A stretch of 64,000 bases of DNA from assembly GCF_030817075.1 (NCBI RefSeq), contig NZ_JAUSYU010000001.1, positions 372,001-436,000 on the forward strand, in the 5' to 3' direction. Below the pieces are notes generated by a model that ran no database searches, was not told where the DNA came from, and worked only from the letters and a program-made list of their open reading frames with translations. Positions 11,238-18,643 of this stretch are shown in pieces. This stretch comes from Arthrobacter sp. V1I9 (GTDB lineage: Bacteria > Actinomycetota > Actinomycetes > Actinomycetales > Micrococcaceae). Numbering within the stretch: position 1 is the first letter of the stretch; each line of letters starts with the position of its first letter. The translations under genes and the position numbers were made by a program.

Positions 11238-11843
11238 ATGTTGATCACCGGCATCAAGAGCCGACCTGTGTACGACGAGCTATCGCCTATGGCGAGCGGC
11301 CTTAACCACCTCGCTGCCGCCCAGGGCAGCGGCGGGAAACCCCTGGTGCGCCTGCTCGAGGCGATGACCCCCGAACAGTTGGCAACTACCACCGTTCTGT
11401 ATTCAACGGAATCAATTACCGGCCAGAACTACTTGATCGATCTCCAGCAATTCAACGTGCGTGAGCTGGCAGTGTTCTCAACGAACGCGGATGCCGTCCG
11501 CGGACTCGATACGTTCCTGGCGACGGCGAAGATGGGAACGCGCCTGTACCTGGCCGGTTCTGAGGGGTTTATCGGCACCTCGATGCAGGTGGCTACCTCA
11601 TACGGCATGAACCGGGACGAGGTGCTGCGCGAGCACGCCGGTTCCTTTGTGAGGCGCGTGTGGTGCGCGCACTGTGGCCACTATTCCGAGAATGTCACCC
11701 ACAGGGTCTTTGTATGCCCGGGGTGTGAATTGAATTTGATCGTTCGCGATCACTACTCCGGGAGGCTCGCGGCCTTCCAAGGAGTGAAAGCAGACAGCGA
11801 AGTGCCCGGCGAAATGCCGGAAAATGAGGAGTTGGATACGTGA
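11238..11843 (+). CDS. DmmA-like dimethylamine monooxygenase subunit family protein
   Basis: A 201-residue protein with an N-terminal alpha/beta part and a C-terminal zinc-ribbon: CAHCG (about residue 139) and CPGC (about 157) form the two Cys pairs. This architecture and the gene order with a PDR/VanB reductase and a heme-dependent N-demethylase match the clusters named after dimethylamine monooxygenase of Ruegeria. Its stop overlaps the GTG of the reductase (GTGA at 11840-11843). The exact role in the complex, perhaps a scaffold or electron-transfer partner, is not established by sequence. Confidence 0.75.
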   Translation: MLITGIKSRPVYDELSPMASGLNHLAAAQGSGGKPLVRLLEAMTPEQLATTTVLYSTESITGQNYLIDLQQFNVRELAVFSTNADAVRGLDTFLATAKMGTRLYLAGSEGFIGTSMQVATSYGMNRDEVLREHAGSFVRRVWCAHCGHYSENVTHRVFVCPGCELNLIVRDHYSGRLAAFQGVKADSEVPGEMPENEELDT

Positions 11844-12811
11844 GCGAGTCCCAGCATGGAGCCCTGCGGCTCCGGGTCAAACGGATCGAAGCGGTCACCC
11901 CGGAAATCAACCGGTACACCTTCGGCGCAGCCGACGGTTCTTGGCTTCCTCCCTTCTCGGGCGGCAGCCACATCACGGTCCTGATCCCGGCCGGTGGGGA
12001 GACCAGGCGCAACGCGTACTCGCTGATGAGTTCGCCGTACGACACAAGCGAGTACCAGATAGCTGTCCGCAGGGTGGATGACGGCAAGCGCGGTTCGCTG
12101 GCCATGCACACCAACGTCCGCGAAGGCGACGTTCTCCTCGCGGGTATCCCGGCGAATCTTTTCCCGGTGTCAAAACATGCACGCCACCATCTCTTCATCG
12201 CAGGCGGCGTGGGCATCACCCCCGTCTTTGCCCAACTCGAAGAACTCAGCCTCAAGGGGAGTACGTTCGAACTGCACCTGGCCGTCCGCGGCCCTGAGCA
12301 CGCTGCCCTCGGTCATGAGCTTAAGGAGCGCTACGGAGAGCGGGTCACGCTCTACGGCCATGACGGCCAGTCCCGGCTCAACACGATGGACATCCTGGCA
12401 GGCCGGCCGCTCGGTACGCACGCCTACGTGTGCGGGCCAACGCGAATGATCGATGACGTCGTCGGCTCCGCCCACGCCCTTGGCTGGTCGGACGCGAACA
12501 TCCACTTCGAAAGGTTCGAGGACTTCGGTTCCACCGGTGATCCCTTCTCCGTAACCCTGGCACGCTCCGGCGCAGTCATTGAGGTCTCGCCCGAGCAGTC
12601 ACTGCTCGAAGCGGTCGAGGAGGCCGGCCACAAGCTCCCTTACCTCTGCAGGGGAGGCGCCTGCGGGGAGTGCGAGACCGAGGTCCTGGAACTTGACGGC
12701 ACCATCGATCACCGCGACGACTGGTTGTCCGAATCGGACCGGGCAACATGCAAGCTCATCATGCCCTGCGTATCGCGGGCCACCTGCACAAAACTCGTCA
12801 TCAACGCCTAA
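11840..12811 (+). CDS. PDR/VanB-family ferredoxin reductase
   Basis: A 323-residue NAD(P)H-dependent oxygenase reductase. Order of domains: flavin-binding barrel (about 10-105, with RNAYSLMSSPYD as the flavin motif), nucleotide-binding fold (about 112-225, GGVGITPVFAQ and CGPTRMIDDV), and a C-terminal plant-type 2Fe-2S ferredoxin domain with Cys270, Cys275, Cys278 and Cys310. This is the order of phthalate dioxygenase reductase and VanB. It starts with GTG inside the previous stop. It would pass electrons from NAD(P)H to the heme demethylase encoded next. Confidence 0.92.
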   Translation: MSESQHGALRLRVKRIEAVTPEINRYTFGAADGSWLPPFSGGSHITVLIPAGGETRRNAYSLMSSPYDTSEYQIAVRRVDDGKRGSLAMHTNVREGDVLLAGIPANLFPVSKHARHHLFIAGGVGITPVFAQLEELSLKGSTFELHLAVRGPEHAALGHELKERYGERVTLYGHDGQSRLNTMDILAGRPLGTHAYVCGPTRMIDDVVGSAHALGWSDANIHFERFEDFGSTGDPFSVTLARSGAVIEVSPEQSLLEAVEEAGHKLPYLCRGGACGECETEVLELDGTIDHRDDWLSESDRATCKLIMPCVSRATCTKLVINA

Positions 12812-12822
12812 GGAAAAATCAC

Positions 12823-13917
12823 ATGACTGCGATCTCTGAATCAGCCGCATTCAAAACGGATGAAACGTACACGCCCGAAGGCGGATACGACTTCCGGAAC
12901 TCGCCCGGGGGTGTTCGCCGGCTGCCCTTCCCGTTCCCGGACGACGATTACATGTACTCAATGAACCTGGAACCACACGTTCCGGCCGGAGACGGTGCCC
13001 TCAGGGCCGCATTCGATATTGATGAACACTATGTGTCCGAGTGCGCCCACCGCGCCCAAATGCTCAGCGATATGCCGGACGTACACTACCTTGCACTGCC
13101 GCACATGCTGGAAGCGCAGTGGGATCTACTCGAGCTCATCTTTGAGTCTTACGCCAGGGATTTTCCCGAACACTTCACTCTCACCAAGAACGGAAACGAG
13201 TGGCGGTGGCACAACCGGCTCCTCGGAATCGACGATTCATTCACGTTCGGTGATCCGGCCACCTTGCCGATGGACCCGATGGAGTACGCCACCCGGCAGG
13301 CGCAGGGCGAGTTCGTAGTCCTCGAGGAAAAGGACAATACCCTCGTCATCGGCGCAGGCATGACCACCCAGCGGGCCGACTATTCACTGAAGTTCAACCT
13401 CGGCATGAGCTTCTTTGAGTTCCACGGCCCGGTACCGAAGCTGCACGAGATGGGCATCCTGGACAGGGCCCTCAAGTTCCTGCTGCGCATGAAGGCCGGC
13501 CACCCGGTAAGGAGGGTCAACTGGTCGCTTACCGTCAACCCGCGTCTTGAGACGTCGGTGGAGACGCTTCCGGAATGGGCGCCGGACCGGACCACAGTCA
13601 CCAGCGAGAACGCCGGCGAAAAGGTGTACCTGCGCATTGAACTGCAGCCGTTGCACCGTCTGCCCCGGTCAAACGCGATAGTGTTCCCCGTCCGTACTTA
13701 CCTGGTCAGCCTCGCCGAGCTGGTGGAGTACGCTCCCAACTGGGCCAAGCGCATCCACCGGGCCCTCGCTTCGCTGGACTCCGAACTCGTGGATTACAAA
13801 GGCTTCCACCGCTATCACGGTGCAGCGGTCGAATGGCTTTCCCGCCACGACGACGGCGCACCACTGGCCACCGGCTACCCGTGGGCTCCCGAGGGCATCC
13901 AGCCCGGCGATCACTGA
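12823..13917 (+). CDS. heme-dependent oxidative N-demethylase (DUF3445/HDOD)
   Basis: A 364-residue protein of the DUF3445 family, shown in other bacteria to be heme enzymes that oxidatively remove N-methyl groups from amines, releasing formaldehyde. Family marks: RRVNWSL (about residue 230), then LRIELQPLHRLPRSNAIVF and RTYLVSLAEL near the C-terminus. Start ATG 12823 follows AAGGAAAAA; the frame is open further upstream into the reductase gene but without a ribosome site. Only 11 bases separate it from the reductase. The substrate is unknown; dimethylamine-like or N-methylamino-acid substrates are candidates. Confidence 0.85.
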   Translation: MTAISESAAFKTDETYTPEGGYDFRNSPGGVRRLPFPFPDDDYMYSMNLEPHVPAGDGALRAAFDIDEHYVSECAHRAQMLSDMPDVHYLALPHMLEAQWDLLELIFESYARDFPEHFTLTKNGNEWRWHNRLLGIDDSFTFGDPATLPMDPMEYATRQAQGEFVVLEEKDNTLVIGAGMTTQRADYSLKFNLGMSFFEFHGPVPKLHEMGILDRALKFLLRMKAGHPVRRVNWSLTVNPRLETSVETLPEWAPDRTTVTSENAGEKVYLRIELQPLHRLPRSNAIVFPVRTYLVSLAELVEYAPNWAKRIHRALASLDSELVDYKGFHRYHGAAVEWLSRHDDGAPLATGYPWAPEGIQPGDH

Positions 13918-13952
13918 CCGACACCTGAAATACCCTCGACAAGAGCAGCCAA

Positions 13953-14195
13953 ATGGAAATGGAACCTGCTGGACGTACTGCGTGGGCCAAAGTTGAACTC
14001 GGCACCGAAGTCTCACTCTCCAGCAATGGCCAACTCCTGCATCACGGGACAGTCGTGGCCAAAACCACGAGTGGTTCGGCTCTGTGGGTACTTTCACCCA
14101 CGCTGGAGCGCCGTATGTATCGAAACAACACCGGGCATCACCTGACCGTGGAGAAAGCACCAACCGCGGGCAGCCGGTCCACCTATCAGCCCTAA
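13953..14195 (+). CDS. small protein, paralogue of the protein at 55319-55534
   Basis: An 80-residue protein of unknown function between the demethylase and the aldehyde dehydrogenase. The middle (about residues 17-68) aligns without gaps, apart from one residue, to the small protein at 55319-55534: both share a V-x-LS-x2-G start, a G-x-V-x-A-x-T-x2-GS-x2-WV block and ERRM. The pattern of short alternating hydrophobic strands suggests a small SH3-like beta barrel. Two ATGs (13953, 13959) are possible and the ribosome site is weak. The recurrence beside two one-carbon operons argues that it is a real gene. Confidence 0.6.
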   Translation: MEMEPAGRTAWAKVELGTEVSLSSNGQLLHHGTVVAKTTSGSALWVLSPTLERRMYRNNTGHHLTVEKAPTAGSRSTYQP

Positions 14196-14254
14196 CCACA
14201 GCAGACCCTGGACACCAGGAACCCGTCACAGAAGCAACACAACATAGGAGACAC

Positions 14255-15631
14255 ATGTCCCGGTACCGGGTGCAGAACCCTGCAACAGGTGAGGTCGTCG
14301 AGACCTTTGAAGCAGCTTCGGACGAACAGATACAGCAGGTGCTGTCCGGTGCTGATGCCGCCTACGGCCAGTGGCGCGAGAAAAGCATCCAGGACAGAGC
14401 CGCCGTCGTCCGCCGCATCGCTGAGTTGTTCGAAGAGCGCAAGGAAGAGCTCGCCAGGATCATCGCCCAGGAGATGGGCAAACCCCTGGCGGAGGGTATT
14501 GAGGAAGTGGAGTTTGCCGCTTCGATCCTTGACTACTACGGCGTGCACGGCCCCGGCCTCGCCGTTGACCAGGAGATTCCAAGCACTGTTCCCGGCAAGG
14601 CGATCCTCGAGAACTGCCCCGTGGGCGTTCTGCTCGGCGTCATGCCCTGGAACTTCCCGTATTACCAGGTGGCCCGCTTCGCCGCACCCAACCTGGTCCT
14701 CGGCAACACCATCCTGCTCAAGCACGCAGACATCTGCCCCCGTTCGGCGCTGGCGATCCAGCAGATCATGGAAGAAGCAGGTGTTCCTGACGGCGGTTAC
14801 ACCAACGTCTTCGCCACGCACGACCAGATCGCGGCGATCATCGCAGATCCCCGGGTGCAGGGCGTTTCCCTCACAGGATCCGAACGCGCCGGCTCGATCA
14901 TCGGAGAGCAGGCCGGCAGGCACCTGAAGAAGGCTGTGCTCGAACTCGGCGGAACAGACCCGATGATCGTGCTCGACTCCCATGACCTCGCATCAGTCGC
15001 TGCAGACGCCTGGAACTTCCGCGTCTACAACGGGGGCCAGGTGTGCAACGGCAACAAGCGGATGATCGTCATGGAAGATATCTATGACGAGTTCGTGGCC
15101 CAGCTGAAGAAGCTCGCTGACGGGCTCGTGCCGGGTGATCCCCTGAACATGCCGGAGGGTGCCTATGGTCCTCTTTCCAGCAGGGCAGCAGCGGAGCAGG
15201 TGAACGCCCAAGTCCAGTGGGCTGTCGCCGAAGGTGCCACTCTTGAAGTCGGCGGGGTCCTCTCCGAGGGGGAAGGTGCTTACTTCTCACCCGCCGTCCT
15301 AACCGGTATCAGCCGCGAATCGGCTTCCTTCCGCGAAGAGATTTTCGGGCCCGTGGCAATCGTTTTCAAGGTAACAAGCGATGACGAGGCACTCGAACTC
15401 GCCAATGATTCCGACTTCGGCCTGGGCGGCTCAGTCTTCTCCACCGACAAGGCACGTGCTGCGAACATTGCGTCCCGCCTGAACGTTGGGATGGCGCACG
15501 TCAACATCATCGCTGCGGAGGCAGCGGAACTTCCCTTCGGTGGCGTGAAACGCTCAGGCTTTGGCCGCGAAATGGGTCCCTTGGGTATGGGCGAATTCGT
15601 CAACAAGCGCCTGTACTTCGTCGCCGACTGA
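14255..15631 (+). CDS. NAD(P)-dependent aldehyde (succinate-semialdehyde type) dehydrogenase
   Basis: A 458-residue aldehyde dehydrogenase, the short form typical of the Sad/GabD succinate-semialdehyde group. Start ATG 14255 has AGGAG at 14246-14250. The cofactor fold shows [10 protein letters not shown] and LKHADICP, where KHA is as in Escherichia coli Sad. Catalytic Glu230 (LELGG) and nucleophile Cys264 (GGQVCNG) are present, as is the EEIFGP motif. Placed last in the amine operon, it would oxidise the aldehyde formed after demethylation and deamination, for example succinate semialdehyde from N-methyl-GABA; that link is inference and no transaminase gene is present. Confidence 0.88.
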   Translation: MSRYRVQNPATGEVVETFEAASDEQIQQVLSGADAAYGQWREKSIQDRAAVVRRIAELFEERKEELARIIAQEMGKPLAEGIEEVEFAASILDYYGVHGPGLAVDQEIPSTVPGKAILENCPVGVLLGVMPWNFPYYQVARFAAPNLVLGNTILLKHADICPRSALAIQQIMEEAGVPDGGYTNVFATHDQIAAIIADPRVQGVSLTGSERAGSIIGEQAGRHLKKAVLELGGTDPMIVLDSHDLASVAADAWNFRVYNGGQVCNGNKRMIVMEDIYDEFVAQLKKLADGLVPGDPLNMPEGAYGPLSSRAAAEQVNAQVQWAVAEGATLEVGGVLSEGEGAYFSPAVLTGISRESASFREEIFGPVAIVFKVTSDDEALELANDSDFGLGGSVFSTDKARAANIASRLNVGMAHVNIIAAEAAELPFGGVKRSGFGREMGPLGMGEFVNKRLYFVAD

Positions 15632-15641
15632 TGGGATAACC

Positions 15642-16175
15642 ATGTCCGTTACCAGTCCTGCCCGGTCACCGGTCCTTCCCCCTCAGCCCCGCACGCGCTG
15701 GTCCTCCCAAGCTCCCCACCGGCCTCCTATGGCAAAGCTCGCTGTAACCACCCTGACCAGCGTTGCCGCCCTCGCCTGCCTGGTGCTGTTGGGCAAGTTG
15801 TCGGGCCACCTCCTGCTCATCCCGCCGATGGCCGCGTCCATGGCACTCGTGGCCGCGGCGCCCCATCTGCCACTCTCCCAGCCGCGGAGCGTGATCGGCG
15901 GCCAGGTTGTTTCCGCCCTGCTTGGTGTGGGCACGGGGTTGGTCAGCCACTCGTTCTGGGCCGCCGCTGTTGCGGGCAGCCTGGCGATCGGAGCTACCCT
16001 GTGGCTGAGGATGCCTCATTCACCGGCGGCTGCCACCGCAGTCATCGGTACCATGGCAACCACTGGGCAGGTCGCCTTTGTGGTGTGCTCCGGTATTGCG
16101 GCATGCATCCTGGTCGGGTTTGGAATTGTTGGGTCCCGGCTCCGCGGAGCGACGTACCCAACATATTGGTTCTGA
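15642..16175 (+). CDS. HPP-family integral membrane protein
   Basis: A 177-residue membrane protein with about four helices. It carries the HPP-family blocks SGHLLLIPPMAASM and PLSQPRSVIGGQ. The spacing of 10 bases after the aldehyde dehydrogenase stop suggests cotranscription. Members of this family have been linked to nitrite transport in plants and cyanobacteria, but most bacterial ones are uncharacterised. Start ATG 15642 gives MSVTSPARS; the N-terminal 35 residues are Pro/Arg-rich and presumably cytoplasmic. Confidence 0.8.
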   Translation: MSVTSPARSPVLPPQPRTRWSSQAPHRPPMAKLAVTTLTSVAALACLVLLGKLSGHLLLIPPMAASMALVAAAPHLPLSQPRSVIGGQVVSALLGVGTGLVSHSFWAAAVAGSLAIGATLWLRMPHSPAAATAVIGTMATTGQVAFVVCSGIAACILVGFGIVGSRLRGATYPTYWF

Positions 16176-16189
16176 CGAGGAACGGTAGC

Positions 16190-16441
16190 TCTCGGAGCCT
16201 GACTGTGAACTACTTCCGGCCGGACCGGAAGCTGCTGGCCGCCGTCGTGGTTTTCCAGCTGGCGCAGTCCATTGCGGCCCTGGTCCTACCCACCCTGAAC
16301 GCGGACATCGTCGACGAGGGCGTGGCTACGGCGAACATCGGCTACATCGTGAGCCTGGGCGGGACGATGCTGGGGATCACCATGCAGATCGTGTTCGCGG
16401 TTATAGCGGTGTACTTCACGCCGAAGGTGGCATTGGGCGTG
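16190..16441 (+). pseudogene. remnant of ABC exporter N-terminus
   Basis: In one frame this encodes [18 protein letters not shown] and continues through TLNADIVDEG, GGTMLGIT and AVYFTPKVALG, the same as the first 80 residues of the ABC exporter at 18644 with about one substitution in four. After VALG the similarity stops abruptly and the DNA changes to a katG remnant on the other strand. The rest of the exporter is absent. It is therefore a truncated duplicate. Confidence 0.85.
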
Positions 16442-16444
16442 AAG

Positions 16445-16560
16445 CCCCTCAGGTCGAGCTGGTTGGGCTACGGATCCGCGGTCGGTGGGCCTTAGGCGGA
16501 GCTATGGCAAGTTTTCACTCTCGTTGTCGTGCGACGTCATACTGCCAATGGCAACAGGGA
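16445..16560 (-). pseudogene. remnant of katG 5' end
   Basis: Bases here match katG bases about 5430-5560 in the same orientation: blocks such as AGCTGGTT, TCACTCTCG and CTGCCA align with small gaps, at roughly three quarters identity by eye. It corresponds to katG residues about 25-70. Deletions break the frame. Nothing else of katG is present. Confidence 0.75.
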
Positions 16561-16566
16561 GACGCA

Positions 16567-16595
16567 AAGGGCGGCCGGAGTATCCGACCGCCCTT
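16567..16595 (-). terminator. hairpin terminator after PH-domain gene
   Basis: AAGGGCGGCCGGA (16567-16579) pairs with TCCGACCGCCCTT (16583-16595), one G-U pair, three-base loop. It lies just beyond the stop of the minus-strand PH-domain gene. Confidence 0.7.
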
Positions 16596-16609
16596 CCAAG
16601 CGCTGATCG

Positions 16610-16981
16610 CTATTTATTAGTCAGCATGTTCCAAAGGATCAGGTCGTGGGCGTGTTTGGCTTTGTCGTCGCCGCGGAAGTCCGCTTCCTTGATGCTGCCA
16701 CCCGTGTCGATTCCAATGCTCGAGGTTGACGCGAACCTGCCCATCATCGACTTGTTGGACAGCATGGAGACCGAGCGGATGTTCTTGTAGGGCACTGACA
16801 CGACGGCGAGCTTGTTTCCTACGAAGCTCTTGTCCTGGAGGATGACGCGCATGTTGGTGATACCGACGAAGCCGGTACCGACACCGATGCAGTCGTAAAC
16901 GGCGTAGACGATTTCGCCTTGCAGGAGCCCGGCCCTGATTTGCTCGAGCTGTTCCCACTTGTCGTGGATGACCTCAGTCAA
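16610..16981 (-). CDS. bacterial PH-domain protein
   Basis: A 123-residue protein resembling bacterial PH-like domains (YvbH/bPH type): an N-terminal helix (TEVIHDKWEQLEQIRAGLL) followed by a seven-strand pattern with VGTGFVGITNMRVILQD and the strand pair VPYKNIRSVSML, and a C-terminal capping helix. No membrane segment. It lies 18 bases downstream of the TM2 gene and ends at a hairpin, so the two form a small operon. Function unknown. Confidence 0.75.
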   Translation of the reverse strand: MTEVIHDKWEQLEQIRAGLLQGEIVYAVYDCIGVGTGFVGITNMRVILQDKSFVGNKLAVVSVPYKNIRSVSMLSNKSMMGRFASTSSIGIDTGGSIKEADFRGDDKAKHAHDLILWNMLTNK

Positions 16982-16999
16982 GGTGCAGCCTCCTTCGGC

Positions 17000-17539
17000 T
17001 TATTTGCGGAGCGGAACGCCGTGGGCATCCCGCTGGAAGTAGACGGCTCCTACGAGGATCATGATGCCCTCGATGACGCCCCACAGGGCAAGGAAGCCCA
17101 GACCAAGGGCACTCAGGACCATCGCGAGCACGAGTTGGATGATGCCGATCTTTGTATACCCCAGGTAAAAGCGGTGCACACCCAGGGCGCCCAGGAATAT
17201 GCCCAGCAAACCTGCTGCAATCTTCGACTTGGACTGTGGGTAGCCGTAGCCCGGCTGCGGCATGGGGGGCTGGGCAGAGTAGTGGGGCTGCTGCGGCATG
17301 GGCGGTTGGCCGGAGTACTGCGGCTGCTGCGGCATCGGCGGCTGTGCCGAGTATTGCGGTGGTTGCGGCATTGGCGGCTGAGCGGAGTATTGCGGCTGCT
17401 GCGGCATTGGAGGCTGAGCAGAGTACTGGGGGCCGGGGAATGGCTGCCGAGGTGAAGATTGGGCACCGTCAGGAGAGGGCGCGGGCTGGCCGTAACTTTC
17501 CTGTGGGGCCGGGTTCGCGTCGGGGTGTTGCTGGGTCAT
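17000..17539 (-). CDS. TM2-domain membrane protein with Pro/Gln repeats
   Basis: A 179-residue protein. Residues 38-97 are five near-identical 12-residue units of the type QYSAQPPMPQQP. The C-terminal part (about 104-165) is a TM2 domain: KSKIAAGLLGIFLGALGVHRFYLG, with the family motif GxHRFYLG, then a second helix. The N-terminal low-complexity tail is presumably cytoplasmic. TM2 proteins are membrane proteins of mostly unknown role. First gene of a two-gene operon with the PH-domain gene. Confidence 0.85.
   Translation of the reverse strand: MTQQHPDANPAPQESYGQPAPSPDGAQSSPRQPFPGPQYSAQPPMPQQPQYSAQPPMPQPPQYSAQPPMPQQPQYSGQPPMPQQPHYSAQPPMPQPGYGYPQSKSKIAAGLLGIFLGALGVHRFYLGYTKIGIIQLVLAMVLSALGLGFLALWGVIEGIMILVGAVYFQRDAHGVPLRK
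17249..17428 (-). repeat. five tandem 36-bp coding repeats
   Basis: Inside the TM2 gene; each unit encodes QYSAQPPMPQQP with few changes (S/G, Q/H, QQ/QP). Such arrays expand and contract by slippage, so the copy number may differ between strains. Confidence 0.85.
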
Positions 17540-17696
17540 GGTTGGTGCCTTCCGGAGAATGATGATGCGGCCCTTGTGACCGGGCAGCGGCAGTCAACGA
17601 CGGCGTCCCCAGAATCCATGGCCCTCATAAGTGTGACGGACCACGGGGAAAATTACTCTGTTAGTCGCAGTGTTTCCTGTTGACAGGTGTTTTAAG

Positions 17697-17736
17697 AAAG
17701 CGGCCGACGCCGGGAGGTCCCGCCGTCGGCCGCTTT
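17697..17736 (-). terminator. hairpin of the repeated terminator family
   Basis: Arms AAAGCGGCCGACG... and ...CGTCGGCCGCTTT, one mismatch, same core as the terminator at 5756-5793. It sits in front of the MFS remnant exactly as 5756-5793 follows the intact MFS gene, so it was probably duplicated with it. Confidence 0.8.
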
Positions 17737-17777
17737 GCGCTGGGTGCCGCTCGCCTGAGCCGCCCAGGCTGAGGCAG

Positions 17778-17950
17778 TTACCTCGCCGTCCCGCTCTCGC
17801 GGACGGTCGCTGGCTCGGCCGCGTCGGTCTCAGGCTTGCGGGCCTCGAGGTCGTCAAGGGACTTGCCGCGGGTATCGGGTGAGAGGATGGTTGCCAGCCC
17901 CTCGACTGCCCAGATGCCGAAGGTGGTCAGCCCGTTGACCACGGCCGCCA
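17778..17950 (-). pseudogene. remnant of MFS symporter C-terminus
   Basis: Read on the minus strand this encodes VVNGLTTFGIWAVEGLATIL, then SPDTRGKSLDDLE and a short acidic tail ending in TAA (complement of 17778-17780). It matches the last 57 residues of the MFS symporter at 5836-7239 closely. Upstream of codon VV the homology is lost, so only the 3' end survives. Confidence 0.85.
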
Positions 17951-17951
17951 G

Positions 17952-18440
17952 CTACTCCGAGGGCACCCGGCCGATACTCCATGCGGAAACCCCGCGCAGG
18001 TCCACCCTGGTGGCCTGAAGGCGGATCTGGGCTCCTCCTGAAATGACCAGCGGTTCAAGGAAATGGATGTACCGGTCCTGGGCCTTCAGCCGGCGGTTCG
18101 CATCAGTTTCTGCCGCCTTCACCCTCTGTTCGTCCGCGGTGGACTGTAAGGACTCAAGCGCATCGGCCATGGCCGGGCTGCCGGGGCGGACCTGGTCATG
18201 CTGCCGCCTGGCCCACGCCTGCTCGGACACGACGGATCCGGAAATGACGGTGCCGTCCACAACAACCGTGAGCTCCATCGTTGCGTCCGGGTCAGTCCCG
18301 ATCGGAGCCAGCAGCAGCGCCAGTCGGGGGTCGACGTCGTACCAGGACCGGGCTGCGAACCCTTCGCGGTGCGCAGCGAACATCTCCTCGTGGTCGGCAG
18401 CCGCCTGGGTGATTGCGTCGTGGGTTGGTTGGTTCGCCAT
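17952..18440 (-). CDS. hypothetical protein, weakly GvpU-like
   Basis: A 162-residue soluble protein with an N-terminal helical stretch and a beta-rich core (MELTVVVDGTVISGSVVSE, then YIHFLEPLVI and a C-terminal WSIGRV). The strand order distantly recalls GvpU-type gas-vesicle accessory proteins, but no other gas-vesicle gene is present, so I would not name it. A good ribosome site (AAGGGA) precedes ATG 18440. Its 3' end abuts the MFS remnant. Confidence 0.6.
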   Translation of the reverse strand: MANQPTHDAITQAAADHEEMFAAHREGFAARSWYDVDPRLALLLAPIGTDPDATMELTVVVDGTVISGSVVSEQAWARRQHDQVRPGSPAMADALESLQSTADEQRVKAAETDANRRLKAQDRYIHFLEPLVISGGAQIRLQATRVDLRGVSAWSIGRVPSE

Positions 18441-18643
18441 GAGCTGGTCCCTTCCTGGTCCTTGCGTTGAAGTCTTTCGAAGAGCTTAGTTCCGATGCTG
18501 CTGCGCGGGCGTGGAGAATCAGCGGGTACTGCGCCCTGCGAGAACCGCCCCAACTTCCTCCCCGGGCAAGGCACCGCGCCCAGCGCCCGGACGTAAACTG
18601 ACCTTCGCATCACGTCCCGTGAGCCAAGGACCAGGAGCCGCCC

